24,881 bases of DNA from Planctomycetia bacterium (GCA_009926295.1 RFPF01000013.1:1-24881), one strand, 5' to 3'. Positions 13,886-21,515 are shown, counted from the first letter of the stretch. Translations and numbers: made by a program. The notes: generated by a model not told the origin, from the sequence alone.

Positions 13886-14596
13886 TTACCGCGACGAGCC
13901 GGCCGGCGCCTCGACGGCAAGATTGTGGGCCAGCACGAGTTCGAGCTGCCGTGCCCGGGCAAGGCCCGCCGGCGTGATCATCTCGCGGTCGACGGGAACG
14001 TCACCGCCCTCGACCTGCCGGATGAGCATCTCGTAGGGCTGCCAGTTCATGTCGCCAAATCGTGAGAGGTCGCCCAGGCGCTCGCCGTGTGTCGCATCGC
14101 GGTAGGCCTTGTAGATGAGTTCCGAGCAGTAGATTTTTTCATCGTCGAGCCGATACCGGATGTCGTAGGGGCGGCCGAGATACGTTTCGCAGCACCGGAG
14201 CGTTTCCGGAACGTGTCGCCGGTGCTCGTCGCGAAGCCGGTACACGGCGAAGCCTCCCCCGCGGCCCCGGAAGAGGAACGTCTTCAGGGGTGTGGCAGAA
14301 ACGCCCCGGTAGGCCTCGTAGACGATCCACTCCCCGTCGCGCTTCGCCACGATCCCGCAGTGGCTGTAGGGGGAGCGTGTGACGCCCTCGATCGCCCACA
14401 CGATAGGCCCATGTGGGAGCGACTGGAAGATCACGTCACCATCCTGCGGTTCGTACGCGAGGTAGCCCGAGTAGGCCGACCATGCCTGCCAGCCGGAAGA
14501 AGCGGCCCAGAGAAGCGAGGCTCCCAGGCCCAAGCCCAGCAGCCACCGACGCCATCGCCCCGCGCGGCGGCCTGTCTCGTGCTCGGCAGTTGCCAT
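13886..14596 (-). CDS. YiiX/YebB-like permuted NlpC/P60 cysteine hydrolase, membrane-anchored
   Basis: Protein of 236 residues. A basic N-terminus and one hydrophobic segment (about 18-42) form a signal anchor. The rest matches the circularly permuted papain-like YiiX/YebB family: GDVIFQ (53-58), SPYSHCGIV (75-83) with predicted catalytic H79, VYEAY (92-96) with E94, GRPYD, and DDEKIYCSELIYKAY (151-165) with predicted nucleophile C157. In this family the His precedes the Cys. Activities proposed are amidase or peptidase, in some relatives on peptidoglycan or lipid amides. The next gene in the same direction is another amide hydrolase, so the pair may act on one acylated substrate outside the cytoplasm; this is inference. 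Confidence 0.82.
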   Translation of the reverse strand: MATAEHETGRRAGRWRRWLLGLGLGASLLWAASSGWQAWSAYSGYLAYEPQDGDVIFQSLPHGPIVWAIEGVTRSPYSHCGIVAKRDGEWIVYEAYRGVSATPLKTFLFRGRGGGFAVYRLRDEHRRHVPETLRCCETYLGRPYDIRYRLDDEKIYCSELIYKAYRDATHGERLGDLSRFGDMNWQPYEMLIRQVEGGDVPVDREMITPAGLARARQLELVLAHNLAVEAPAGSSR

Positions 14597-14749
14597 GGGT
14601 GCTTCCAGGAGCGTTACATCGGGCAGTCTACCGGCTCTCGGCGATCCGGCACCGTCCTCCGAGGCAGTCCAAGGAGCGGCGTTCAGGGGGCTGGCCGGCA
14701 GTGCCGGACGGCTCGGCTTGTGTCCTGCGAGTCCGTTCCCTATCCCCCT

Positions 14750-14773
14750 GCCCGAAGGCGGGCGTCTCGGAGG
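14750..14773 (+). promoter_or_regulatory. Hairpin next to the ribosome binding site of the DUF4239 gene
   Basis: GCCCG-AAGG-CGGGC (14750-14763) forms a short hairpin that ends 5 bases before GGAGG (14769-14773), the Shine-Dalgarno for the ATG at 14783. The Shine-Dalgarno is what fixes that start. The hairpin could influence initiation, but at this GC content short hairpins are common. Confidence 0.35.
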
Positions 14774-14782
14774 CAGATATCG

Positions 14783-15616
14783 ATGACACGCGTACCGGCG
14801 GTTTTAGACAACCTTCTCATGCTGCCGATGCCGTGCGTCATCGGAATCCTGCTGGCCTACTGGGGGCTGTTGGCCATGCTCGTGCACAGGGTTCTCGTTC
14901 CCTGGATCGCCGGCCGCAACGGCCACAAGCTGGGCAAACTGGAGGCGGAAGTGCCCGCCCAGATCGGCCTCGCATTCGGCCTGCTCATCTCGTTCATCGC
15001 GATCCCCGTGTGGGACCAGCACACCCGGGCCGAGGAGGCGGCGCGCACGGAGGCGGCGATGTACCGCGAAATGTTGCAGGCGGCCGCCGACTGCAGCGAC
15101 GTGGATTGCCTCCCGATCACCTCGGCGGTCCAGGAGTGCGTGCGGTTCATCGCGTTCGAGGAATGGCCCCAGATGGGCAAGCTCGAATCGCCCCGGGTCG
15201 CGGCACCGCCGCTGCGCAACCTTCGCACCGCGATCCACGCGTTGCCGGACGGCAGCGCCCGCACGGAGTTGCGCGACCTGCTCCGCCAGGCGACCGAGGC
15301 CCGGGAGACCAGGCTGCGGATCGCCGCCACCCGGCCGCCTCCGACTCGTTGGACCATCGTCGGCGTGCTCGGCATGCTGACGCTTCTGGGCGTCGGTCTC
15401 ATCCATGCCGACTCCTACAGGGCTCGCCGCGTGGCGCTGTCCATGGTGGCGGTGGGCATCTCCTGCTGCTTCGTCATCCTGTTCGCCTACACGCGGCCCT
15501 ATCTCGGCCAGTTCGCGGTGAAGCCGCTCGATCTCGTGGTGCTCGTCGACGACGCGGCGGCCGACCGCCCGGCGGGCGGCCGGATCGGCATGGCGACGGC
15601 ACCGCGGGCTCGCTAA
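14783..15616 (+). CDS. DUF4239 (bestrophin-like) membrane protein
   Basis: Protein of 277 residues with four predicted membrane segments: about 10-40, 60-77, 190-208 and 217-235. Between the second and third pairs lies a mainly helical soluble region of about 110 residues. The block QIGLAFGLLISFIAIPVWDQHTRAEEAARTEA, running from the second helix into an acidic helix, is typical of DUF4239, annotated as bestrophin-like. Channel activity has not been shown for most members, so the role is open. The start at 14783 has GGAGG nine bases upstream. The frame is open to 14087, but that part is antisense to the YiiX-like gene. A small secreted protein follows after 41 bases. Confidence 0.75.
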   Translation: MTRVPAVLDNLLMLPMPCVIGILLAYWGLLAMLVHRVLVPWIAGRNGHKLGKLEAEVPAQIGLAFGLLISFIAIPVWDQHTRAEEAARTEAAMYREMLQAAADCSDVDCLPITSAVQECVRFIAFEEWPQMGKLESPRVAAPPLRNLRTAIHALPDGSARTELRDLLRQATEARETRLRIAATRPPPTRWTIVGVLGMLTLLGVGLIHADSYRARRVALSMVAVGISCCFVILFAYTRPYLGQFAVKPLDLVVLVDDAAADRPAGGRIGMATAPRAR

Positions 15617-15657
15617 CGTCCGGTTTGGCTCGTTCCCGTCCACTCGGAGAAGACCCC

Positions 15658-16134
15658 ATGAAGTCGCGTTCGCCGTCGAGTCCGTGGACCGCGTTCCTTA
15701 TCGTCGCGGTGTGCGTTCATGCCGCCTTCGAGGGCGGGGCCGTGTCGGTGGCGGCGGATGCCGCGCCTTCGGCCGCCGGGCAGGCATCGAACCCTGCCGA
15801 GTCGAACCCCGCCGACAGGATCGTCGGCGACTGGCGGCCGTCCGACATGCCGGACGTCGGCATCCGCATCTTCCCATCCAAGGGAAAGTACATCGGTGGA
15901 GTCGTCAAGGCGGCCAATCCCGCGATGGTCAACACGGAGATGCTCCGGGAGATCGAATACGTGCCGGAGACGCGGTCGTGGAAGGGCGAGGTCTTCGCGA
16001 TGAAGCGAGGCATGTTCGTGCCGATGACGATCCGTCTGACGACCGGTGGCCTCGAGATGGTCGCTGGAGTAGGCATCATGTCGAAGACCATCACGTGGGT
16101 GCCGCTCGAGGCCGTCCCGGCACCTCGGCCGTGA
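15658..16134 (+). CDS. Small secreted DUF2147-like protein
   Basis: Protein of 158 residues. A signal peptide is visible: a basic start, the hydrophobic stretch FLIVAVCVHAAF, and small residues around 25-35. The mature part has GDWRPSDMPDVGIRIFPSKGKYIGGVVKAA, a MLREIEYVPETRSWKGEVFAMKRGMF block and a final VAGVGIMSKTITWVPLE strand. This order of strands recalls DUF2147 lipocalin-like periplasmic proteins ('GxW...V.I....GxYxGxV...W.G...') but identity looks low. A GGAG-like sequence lies upstream of the ATG. It probably shares a transcript with the DUF4239 gene. Its function is unknown. Confidence 0.65.
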   Translation: MKSRSPSSPWTAFLIVAVCVHAAFEGGAVSVAADAAPSAAGQASNPAESNPADRIVGDWRPSDMPDVGIRIFPSKGKYIGGVVKAANPAMVNTEMLREIEYVPETRSWKGEVFAMKRGMFVPMTIRLTTGGLEMVAGVGIMSKTITWVPLEAVPAPRP

Positions 16135-16312
16135 GTGTCGACCCGACCGGTGCGGTGGCGCTGGCGGGTCGAATTCAGTCTTGCATCGGGCCACCGCGGT
16201 AAAACCTTGGCTTGCGACGCCTGTGAGGGCAGGCTGGCATCGTGAACGAAGTGCTGCCCACGGCAGCGCGTGCGGCAAACACCGTCGTGGCTTCCAGGCC
16301 TGATTCTGGAGG

Positions 16313-16380
16313 TGGTATGGTACCCAACGCCAGCGGGAGGAGTCCCCGCTCCGCTCGCGGAGACAGCTTGTACCATTCCA
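16313..16380 (+). promoter_or_regulatory. Structured 68-base element upstream of the AAA+ gene
   Basis: Outer arms TGGTATGGTAC (16313-16323) and GTACCATTCCA (16370-16380) pair at 10 of 11 positions. Inside lie AGCGGG (16332-16337) with CCCGCT (16345-16350), and then CTCCG-CTCG-CGGAG (16349-16362), which shares two bases with the first hairpin. The whole can fold as a three-way junction ending 25 bases before the ATG at 16406. It could be a structured 5' leader, a protein-binding site or a small imperfect mobile element. No flanking target duplication was seen, and no known riboswitch class was recognised. Confidence 0.5.
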
Positions 16381-16405
16381 TCAGGATGCCACGAGGGTTC
16401 TGCGC

Positions 16406-18208
16406 ATGTCATACAGCCAAAAGGTCGAGATGCTCACAACGCAGCTCGTCGACTCCGTCACCGAGATACTTCGGCCGAATCTCGACCAGGCCGTGCTGCT
16501 GGCTGACCGCGTGAAGTGGTTCGAGGACGACCGGGAATTCGTTCACTGGCTCAGGAAGAATTCGGCGGATGACGATGGTTTCGTCGCGGCCATCGCTTCG
16601 ACAGCATCGGTCTCAGACCTCTTTCACGTCATCAAGCAGGCGATTCTCGCCGACGATGAAGTGGAGGATGATGAGCTCGAACTGGCCATGGATCTGCTAA
16701 GGAACGTGATCCACCGCTACACGTGGCTCGACAGCTACTCGAGATTCGAGCCCCTCGTGGATTCGTCCGAAGTGCGGGATCTTCTCGGGATATGGGAGAA
16801 CGACTCGGGCTTTCTGGGAGGCAAGGCCGACGAGGGGGCGGTCGTGATGCCGTTCGCGACGCTCGTGATGCTCGCATGCATGTTGAAAGGTGACGCGAAG
16901 CTTCACGACACACTCACGCAAACGACGTTGCTCGTCGCCAAGATGATCATTTCGGCGGGCGGGGTCGGCGAGGAGGAGCAGAAATTCCAGGATTCGCTCA
17001 AGGAGCACCGGTCGCGCGAGCGGCAGGTCATCAACAACGTTCTCGAGGCGCTTCAGTCGTCTTCGTCTTCGGGCAACGCGAAACCCGGCAACGCCGCGGA
17101 CATCACCGTCGATACGCTCACCCCCGCGAAGGCGCTCGACGAATCACTGAAGGATCTGCAGGCGCTGGTCGGTGTTCCCGAGGTCAAGGCGGAGATCCAG
17201 AAGCTGACCAACTTCCTGAAAGTCCGCCAGCAACGGCTCGCCGCGGGCCTCCCGCTCCCGAATCAGTCACTGCACTTCGTGTTCACCGGCAACCCGGGCA
17301 CGGGCAAGACCACGGTCGCGCGGATCGTCAGCCGGATCCTCTACGGGTTCGAGATCCTGGGAACCCCGACGCTGGTCGAAGCGGACCGGTCGATGCTCGT
17401 CGGTGGTTACGTGGGCCAAACGGCCATCAAGACCACGGAGATCATCGACACCGCGATCAACGGCGTGCTTTTCATCGACGAGGCATACACCCTGTCGAAG
17501 AAGGACGCAGGGACCGACTTCGGCCAGGAGGCGATCGATACGCTCCTGAAAAAAATGGAGGATCTGCGAGATCGTCTCGTCGTGATCGTGGCCGGGTATC
17601 CGCGGCAGATGCAGGAGTTCCTCGCGACGAATCCTGGGCTCGAGAGTCGATTCACGAGGTTCATTCATTTCGACGATTATCATGTCGCCGATCTGTGTCG
17701 AATCTACGAGCGGATGTGTGCCGCCAACTCGTATGCTTTGACCCAGGATGCTCGTGCCAACCTCGCGATTCTCTTCAATCGCGCGTATGCGAAGAAAGAC
17801 GAGAAGTTCGGCAACGCCCGCTTCGTCCGCAATGTGTACGAGAAAACCCTCGGTAATCACGCGGATCGACTTGCGGGCGTGGATGGAACGGTGACGACAG
17901 AAATGCTGTCGACGATCGAGGCAAACGATCTTCCCTTCGGCATGGTGTTGGGCCTCGCAGGGCCTTTCGACGTGAAGGAGTCGAAATGGAACGTGCAGTG
18001 CCCAGGCTGTAAGAAGGTGTTTGGCGTCGGAGTCGCCTTGATAGGCAACCGCGTCAACTGCAAGTGCGGCGCGAAGTTCCGGTGCCCATGGTGGAACCTG
18101 CGGCCTGAAACGATCACCACGCTGAGTGGCTACAAGACATTCGAGAGGGATGACGATCTGGTCGGATTCGACGCGGTGATTTCCGATTCCGGGCCCGCCA
18201 AAGCGTGA
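16406..18208 (+). CDS. CbxX/CfxQ-type AAA+ ATPase with TerB-like N-terminal region and C-terminal zinc ribbon
   Basis: Protein of 600 residues in three parts. The N-terminal 210 residues are helical with two acidic motifs spaced like the internal repeat of TerB: VIKQAILADDEVEDDELELAMDLL (75-98) and KMIISAGGVGEEEQKFQDSL (179-198). The middle is an AAA+ module of the CbxX/CfxQ group: GNPGTGKT (295-302), pore loop GGYVGQTA (333-340), Walker B VLFIDEA (354-360), sensor VVIVAGYP (392-399) and GLESRF arginine finger (411-416). The C-terminus holds a treble-clef-like zinc ribbon with C532-x2-C535 and C552-x-C554, with C560 nearby. CbxX relatives remodel proteins (Rubisco activase CbbX; EccA in type VII secretion). 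The client here is unknown. Its composition is slightly less GC-rich than the flanking genes. Confidence 0.85.
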   Translation: MSYSQKVEMLTTQLVDSVTEILRPNLDQAVLLADRVKWFEDDREFVHWLRKNSADDDGFVAAIASTASVSDLFHVIKQAILADDEVEDDELELAMDLLRNVIHRYTWLDSYSRFEPLVDSSEVRDLLGIWENDSGFLGGKADEGAVVMPFATLVMLACMLKGDAKLHDTLTQTTLLVAKMIISAGGVGEEEQKFQDSLKEHRSRERQVINNVLEALQSSSSSGNAKPGNAADITVDTLTPAKALDESLKDLQALVGVPEVKAEIQKLTNFLKVRQQRLAAGLPLPNQSLHFVFTGNPGTGKTTVARIVSRILYGFEILGTPTLVEADRSMLVGGYVGQTAIKTTEIIDTAINGVLFIDEAYTLSKKDAGTDFGQEAIDTLLKKMEDLRDRLVVIVAGYPRQMQEFLATNPGLESRFTRFIHFDDYHVADLCRIYERMCAANSYALTQDARANLAILFNRAYAKKDEKFGNARFVRNVYEKTLGNHADRLAGVDGTVTTEMLSTIEANDLPFGMVLGLAGPFDVKESKWNVQCPGCKKVFGVGVALIGNRVNCKCGAKFRCPWWNLRPETITTLSGYKTFERDDDLVGFDAVISDSGPAKA

Positions 18209-18211
18209 TCC

Positions 18212-18463
18212 CTACAGCCCGGCCAGCACCCACCCGATCGCCATCGCCAGGCACACGACGGCAGTGGCGATGATCCAGAGCGGCTGCCGCGGGCCAGGGT
18301 GGTCTTCCGCGGAGACGTAGCGGCCGCAGGCGGGGCACTGCGGCGCGTCCTCGATCATCTCCGCCCGGCAGTAGGGGCAGGGCACCGTCGGCTCGTCGTC
18401 GCCATCCTCGTCCCAGTCGTCTTCCCCATCGTCGTCATCGTATTCGTCGCGGTAGGCAGTCAT
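18212..18463 (-). CDS. Acidic zinc-ribbon membrane protein
   Basis: Protein of 83 residues. An Asp/Glu-rich N-terminus (residues 6-24) is followed by a zinc ribbon CPYC...CPAC (C29, C32, C43, C46) and one membrane helix (about 61-82) at the extreme C-terminus. This layout is frequent in planctomycetes and gives a tail-anchored protein with the ribbon in the cytoplasm. Function unknown; ribbons of this kind usually mediate protein contacts. It starts 10 bases after the EamA stop codon, so the two genes are probably co-transcribed. It ends 3 bases from the convergent AAA+ gene. Confidence 0.75.
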   Translation of the reverse strand: MTAYRDEYDDDDGEDDWDEDGDDEPTVPCPYCRAEMIEDAPQCPACGRYVSAEDHPGPRQPLWIIATAVVCLAMAIGWVLAGL

Positions 18464-18473
18464 CGGTCGAGGC

Positions 18474-18950
18474 TCAGTGCGTCGGCGACTTCGCCATCAC
18501 GATGATGGCCGACCCGATGAAGATGAAGATGCCGCCGATCACCACGGGAAGCTGAAGGTGCCCCTTGAAGAGGAGCACCGAAAACAGGGCGACGAACAGC
18601 GGGTAGGAAATCTCGAGCACGGCCGACTTGTTGGCCCCGAGCAGCTGGATGGACCCGAGGATCGAGAGCGCTGCGGCCGTGGCCGTGAGAAGAGTGAGTG
18701 CGATGAGCGGCAGGCCGGTTCTTTCGAGGTCCAGCGAAACGAGACCTGCGGGCGAGACGCCCTGAGCGAGCAGGATGACGCCCGCGACGACGGTTCCGCA
18801 GAGGCAGTGGAGAAAATACAGTTTGAAGACCGACACGTTCGCCAGCACCCGCTCGTCGAGGCAGTAGGTGAGGCCCCACAGCACGGAGGCCGCGATGGCG
18901 AGCCCGAAGCCGAGGTTCGCGTTCCAAGCATCGGGGGGTGTCGTCGTCAT
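18474..18950 (-). CDS. EamA-domain membrane protein, single-domain (half) transporter
   Basis: Protein of 158 residues with about five hydrophobic helices, the size of a single EamA (DMT superfamily) repeat. Typical marks are LAIAASVLWGLTYCLDERVL at the start, LLGANKSAVLEISYPLFVALFSVLLF in the middle and VIGGIFIFIGSAIIVMAKS at the end. Most EamA transporters have two such repeats and about 300 residues. Single-repeat members act as dimers (as in EmrE-like or ArnE/F relatives). I see no second half nearby in any frame, so it is probably a genuine short member and not a truncation. The frame is open to 19118, but ATG 18950 gives a sensible start. The substrate cannot be predicted. Confidence 0.8.
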   Translation of the reverse strand: MTTTPPDAWNANLGFGLAIAASVLWGLTYCLDERVLANVSVFKLYFLHCLCGTVVAGVILLAQGVSPAGLVSLDLERTGLPLIALTLLTATAAALSILGSIQLLGANKSAVLEISYPLFVALFSVLLFKGHLQLPVVIGGIFIFIGSAIIVMAKSPTH

Positions 18951-19139
18951 ATCCGTTTGAGGATACCAGCAAGCACCTTTCGGGGGTGCCATCCGGGCCG
19001 GGTGAAGGGGTAGACCCCCTGACCGGCGCGGCGTACACTCCCACGACCGGTAGAGGCCACGGGGGCCGACTCGATTCGTCCGGCGGCGTCGGAGACGCTC
19101 GACACCGTCGGCGTGCAACGCGACACTCGGCGCAGGGAC

Positions 19140-20255
19140 ATGAGCACCGACATCACATGCCCTTCATGCGGGGCCACATACAAGTATCGCCCGGAGTTCG
19201 CCGGGAAGCGGGTCACATGCGCCCGCTGCAAGGAGCCTTTCGACGTGGCGGCCACGACGTTGGAGGTCGAACCGCCGCGGGCAACTCCCGCACCGCCATC
19301 GTCGCCACCGCCTGCGCCGCCGCGATCCTCGGCGATTCCGCACGAGAGCACGATCACCCCGTGGATCGCCCCACAAAACGAGCCGTTCGACGTGAAGCAA
19401 TCGGCGCGGGGGCGGCAGTCCGTCGTCGACATACTGGAGTATCACCCGCTGCGCGGCTGCCAGAGCATGGGGATCGCTCAGTCGCTGTACTTCGCCCATC
19501 AGCAGGGCATGATGCTCAAGCAGGCGAGGATCACGCTCGATCGTGGCGGCTGCCAACTGCAGGCCGGAATGCTCCAGTTTCTGCGCGGGGCCATCTCGAT
19601 CGAGACGGACGTCAAGAGCGTCGGGGGATTTCTCGCGGGAGCGGTCAAGGGGCTGGCGACCGGTGAGACGGCCGTCAAGCCGCGCTACTCCGGCGTCGGG
19701 CAGATATTTTTGGAGCCCACCTTCGGGCAGATGGTGGTCGTCAAATTGGAGGACGAGCAGATGGTGGTCGCGGACGGCATGTTCTACGCCGTCGAGTCGA
19801 CCATCGCTGTGCAGACGGCTCCGATGGCCTCGCTGTCGGCCGGTCTGTTCGGCGGGCAGGGCTTCTTCCAGACATCCCTGCGAGGGACGGGCTGGGTGGT
19901 CCTCGCACTGCCGGTGCCGGAGAACGAGATTCTTCGCTACACGCTGACCGGGCCACACGACGAGCTGAAGGTGGACGGGGCTTTCGGCCTGCTGCGGCGG
20001 GGCGACATCTCGTTCACCGTGGAAAAATCCACGAAGACCTGGCTTGGTTCGGCGATCAGCGGAGAGGGACTGCTGCAGACGTTCCGGGGCACCGGAGAGG
20101 TGTGGGTGGCCCCCACGATGGCCGTGTATGAAAACCTGCGGCTCGGCGGCCTGCACGCCGCGTCGGGAACGGATGGCAACGACGTCGCCAAGTCTTCGGC
20201 CGCCGGCAACGCGGCGAGCGGCATCGCCTCGCTCGTGAGGGCGTTCGCTGAATGA
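19140..20255 (+). CDS. AIM24 family protein with N-terminal MJ0042-type zinc ribbon
   Basis: Protein of 371 residues. Residues 1-35 form a zinc ribbon, ITCPSCGATYKYRPEFAGKR...CARC with C7, C10, C27 and C30, close to the MJ0042/zinc-finger pattern common in planctomycetes. A Pro-rich linker follows (about 44-70). The rest (about 95-355) is an AIM24-like beta-rich domain: SLYFAHQQGMMLKQARITLD, AGMLQFLRGAISIET, GQIFLEPTFGQMVVVKL and the repeated GTGEVWVAP-type strand near the end. The yeast AIM24 protein affects mitochondrial membrane organisation; bacterial members are uncharacterised. ATG 19140 is preferred because the ribbon begins right after it. It is divergent from the EamA gene and 48 bases upstream of the GYF_2 gene. 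Confidence 0.83.
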   Translation: MSTDITCPSCGATYKYRPEFAGKRVTCARCKEPFDVAATTLEVEPPRATPAPPSSPPPAPPRSSAIPHESTITPWIAPQNEPFDVKQSARGRQSVVDILEYHPLRGCQSMGIAQSLYFAHQQGMMLKQARITLDRGGCQLQAGMLQFLRGAISIETDVKSVGGFLAGAVKGLATGETAVKPRYSGVGQIFLEPTFGQMVVVKLEDEQMVVADGMFYAVESTIAVQTAPMASLSAGLFGGQGFFQTSLRGTGWVVLALPVPENEILRYTLTGPHDELKVDGAFGLLRRGDISFTVEKSTKTWLGSAISGEGLLQTFRGTGEVWVAPTMAVYENLRLGGLHAASGTDGNDVAKSSAAGNAASGIASLVRAFAE

Positions 20256-20273
20256 GCCAAAGGAACGTTTTTT
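20242..20273 (+). terminator. Weak terminator or attenuator after the AIM24 gene
   Basis: CGTTC (20242-20246) pairs with GAACG (20263-20267) and is followed at once by six T (20268-20273). A small inner GCT/AGC stem is possible. The left arm lies in the last codons of the AIM24 gene. With a stem of five pairs this is weak; partial read-through into the GYF_2 gene is likely. Confidence 0.35.
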
Positions 20274-20303
20274 CCCGAGAAATAAACCAGGGAGGAGAGG
20301 GTC

Positions 20304-20903
20304 GTGACAGCGGAATGGCATGTTTCCATCGACGGATCGCAGCGTGGTCCGCTGACCGCCGAGCAGATCAGGTCGCTCGCCGCGAGTGGCCAACTCAAGC
20401 CCACCGACCATATCTGGAAGGAGGGAATGGGAGAATGGGCATCGGCGTCTTCCATCAAGGGTCTTTTTCCGCCTGCGTCGCCACGGCCTCCCGCCCCCTC
20501 GCCGGCCGGCTACCCGGTGGATCCGCCTGAAGCCAGGTCCGACGCTTTCGGCGCTGCACGGCCGGGGGCTGTATTCGCGTCGACCGCCACCGCGGGCTCC
20601 ACGAATGAAATCGACGTTCGGTCACTACCACTGGCGTCGAAAGCCAGCCTCACGTGGAGTTTTTTTTGGCGTGGCGTGCTGACCACCATGGCGTCTACGG
20701 TGGCCGGTGGTCTTCTGGGTGGGGTGCTGGGCTTTGTTCTCGGATTCCTCGGTTTTCCGATGGAGTTCATCCAGTTTGCCGGCGGCATAGTCGGGCTATG
20801 CCTTGGTGTCGTTTTCGTGTTCGTCTACATACAGTGGCTGCTCACGTCACGGCTCGGTGCATACCGCCTCAAGCTGGTGCCCGCAGAGCCGAGAGCCCGG
20901 TGA
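20304..20903 (+). CDS. GYF_2 (DUF4339) domain membrane protein
   Basis: Protein of 199 residues. Residues 4-53 match the GYF_2 fold: EWHVSIDGSQRGPLTAEQIRSLA and TDHIWKEGMGEWASASSI-KGLF, with the conserved W, GP and WKEGM-EW positions. GYF_2 modules are thought to bind proline-containing peptides. A Pro/Ala-rich linker follows, then two membrane helices (about 128-152 and 158-183). The start is GTG at 20304, selected by the strong Shine-Dalgarno GGAGGAGAGG (20291-20300). It is the second gene after the AIM24 protein, whose Pro-rich linker could be a ligand; that is speculation. The membrane anchor places the GYF domain in the cytoplasm if the N-terminus is inside. Confidence 0.8.
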   Translation: MTAEWHVSIDGSQRGPLTAEQIRSLAASGQLKPTDHIWKEGMGEWASASSIKGLFPPASPRPPAPSPAGYPVDPPEARSDAFGAARPGAVFASTATAGSTNEIDVRSLPLASKASLTWSFFWRGVLTTMASTVAGGLLGGVLGFVLGFLGFPMEFIQFAGGIVGLCLGVVFVFVYIQWLLTSRLGAYRLKLVPAEPRAR

Positions 20904-21047
20904 GCGGGGCAGGTCACCAGTGGAAACCGGCAGTCGCGTCCGTTCACGGAGAAGACCGTATGCGGAGGCTCGAACGCCATCGACTTGTTGAACAGCCGTT
21001 CGGCACGATGGCTGGCCCGCGATCGTGATGCCCGCAGGTACCGCGGT

Positions 21048-21515
21048 TCACGCCAGCTCGCCCGCCTCCTGCACCGCGGCGAGCGCCTTCCGCACGTGGT
21101 CGTCGGAGGCGAGCAATGCACTGAACACCAGCCGCACCACGCCCTGCCGGTCGATCACGTAGGTCACGCGGCCCGGGATCACGCCGAGCGGGTTCGGCAC
21201 CCCGAACAGCCGGCGCAGGGCCCGATCGGTGTCGCTGATGATCGGGAAAGGCAGCCGGTGCTTCGCCGCGAAGGCCAGGTGGGTGGCCGGCGAGTCGCTG
21301 CTCACGCCGATCACCTCCGCGCCCGCCGCCGTGAACTTCTCGTAGGAGTCGCGGAAGGCGCAGGCCTCCTTCGTGCACACCGGCGTGTTGTCCTTGGGAT
21401 AGAAGAACAGCACCACGGTCTTCTTCCCGATCACGCTGGCGGAGTCGAACTGCGAGCCGTCCTGCAGCACGGCTTGGAAGGGCGGGGCGACGTCGCCCAC
21501 GGCGAGCGTTGGCAT
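21048..21515 (-). CDS. bcp: Peroxiredoxin, Bcp/PrxQ type
   Basis: Protein of 155 residues with the thioredoxin fold of the Bcp/PrxQ peroxiredoxins, which reduce hydroperoxides using thioredoxin-type donors. The active site is FFYPKDNTPVCTKEACAFRD (37-56), with peroxidatic C47 and resolving C52 five residues later, typical of the atypical 2-Cys form. GVSSDSPATHLAFAAKHRLPFPIISD and the GVPNPLGVIPGRVTYVID segment complete the fold. Many relatives have Gly-Cys where this has Val-Cys (TPVCT), a minor variation. It lies 63 bases downstream of the Bax-inhibitor-1 gene on the same strand and converges on the GYF_2 gene (144 bases between). Confidence 0.92.
   Translation of the reverse strand: MPTLAVGDVAPPFQAVLQDGSQFDSASVIGKKTVVLFFYPKDNTPVCTKEACAFRDSYEKFTAAGAEVIGVSSDSPATHLAFAAKHRLPFPIISDTDRALRRLFGVPNPLGVIPGRVTYVIDRQGVVRLVFSALLASDDHVRKALAAVQEAGELA

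Noticed and set aside
12602..14065. Plus-strand open frame of 487 codons opposite the Ntn hydrolase
   Set aside because: Antisense shadow; the minus-strand frame has a coherent Ntn-hydrolase pattern.
21004..21027. Hairpin CACGAT/ATCGTG between convergent GYF_2 and bcp genes as a terminator
   Set aside because: The loop is 12 bases and no T-run follows on either strand; it is not distinguishable from chance.
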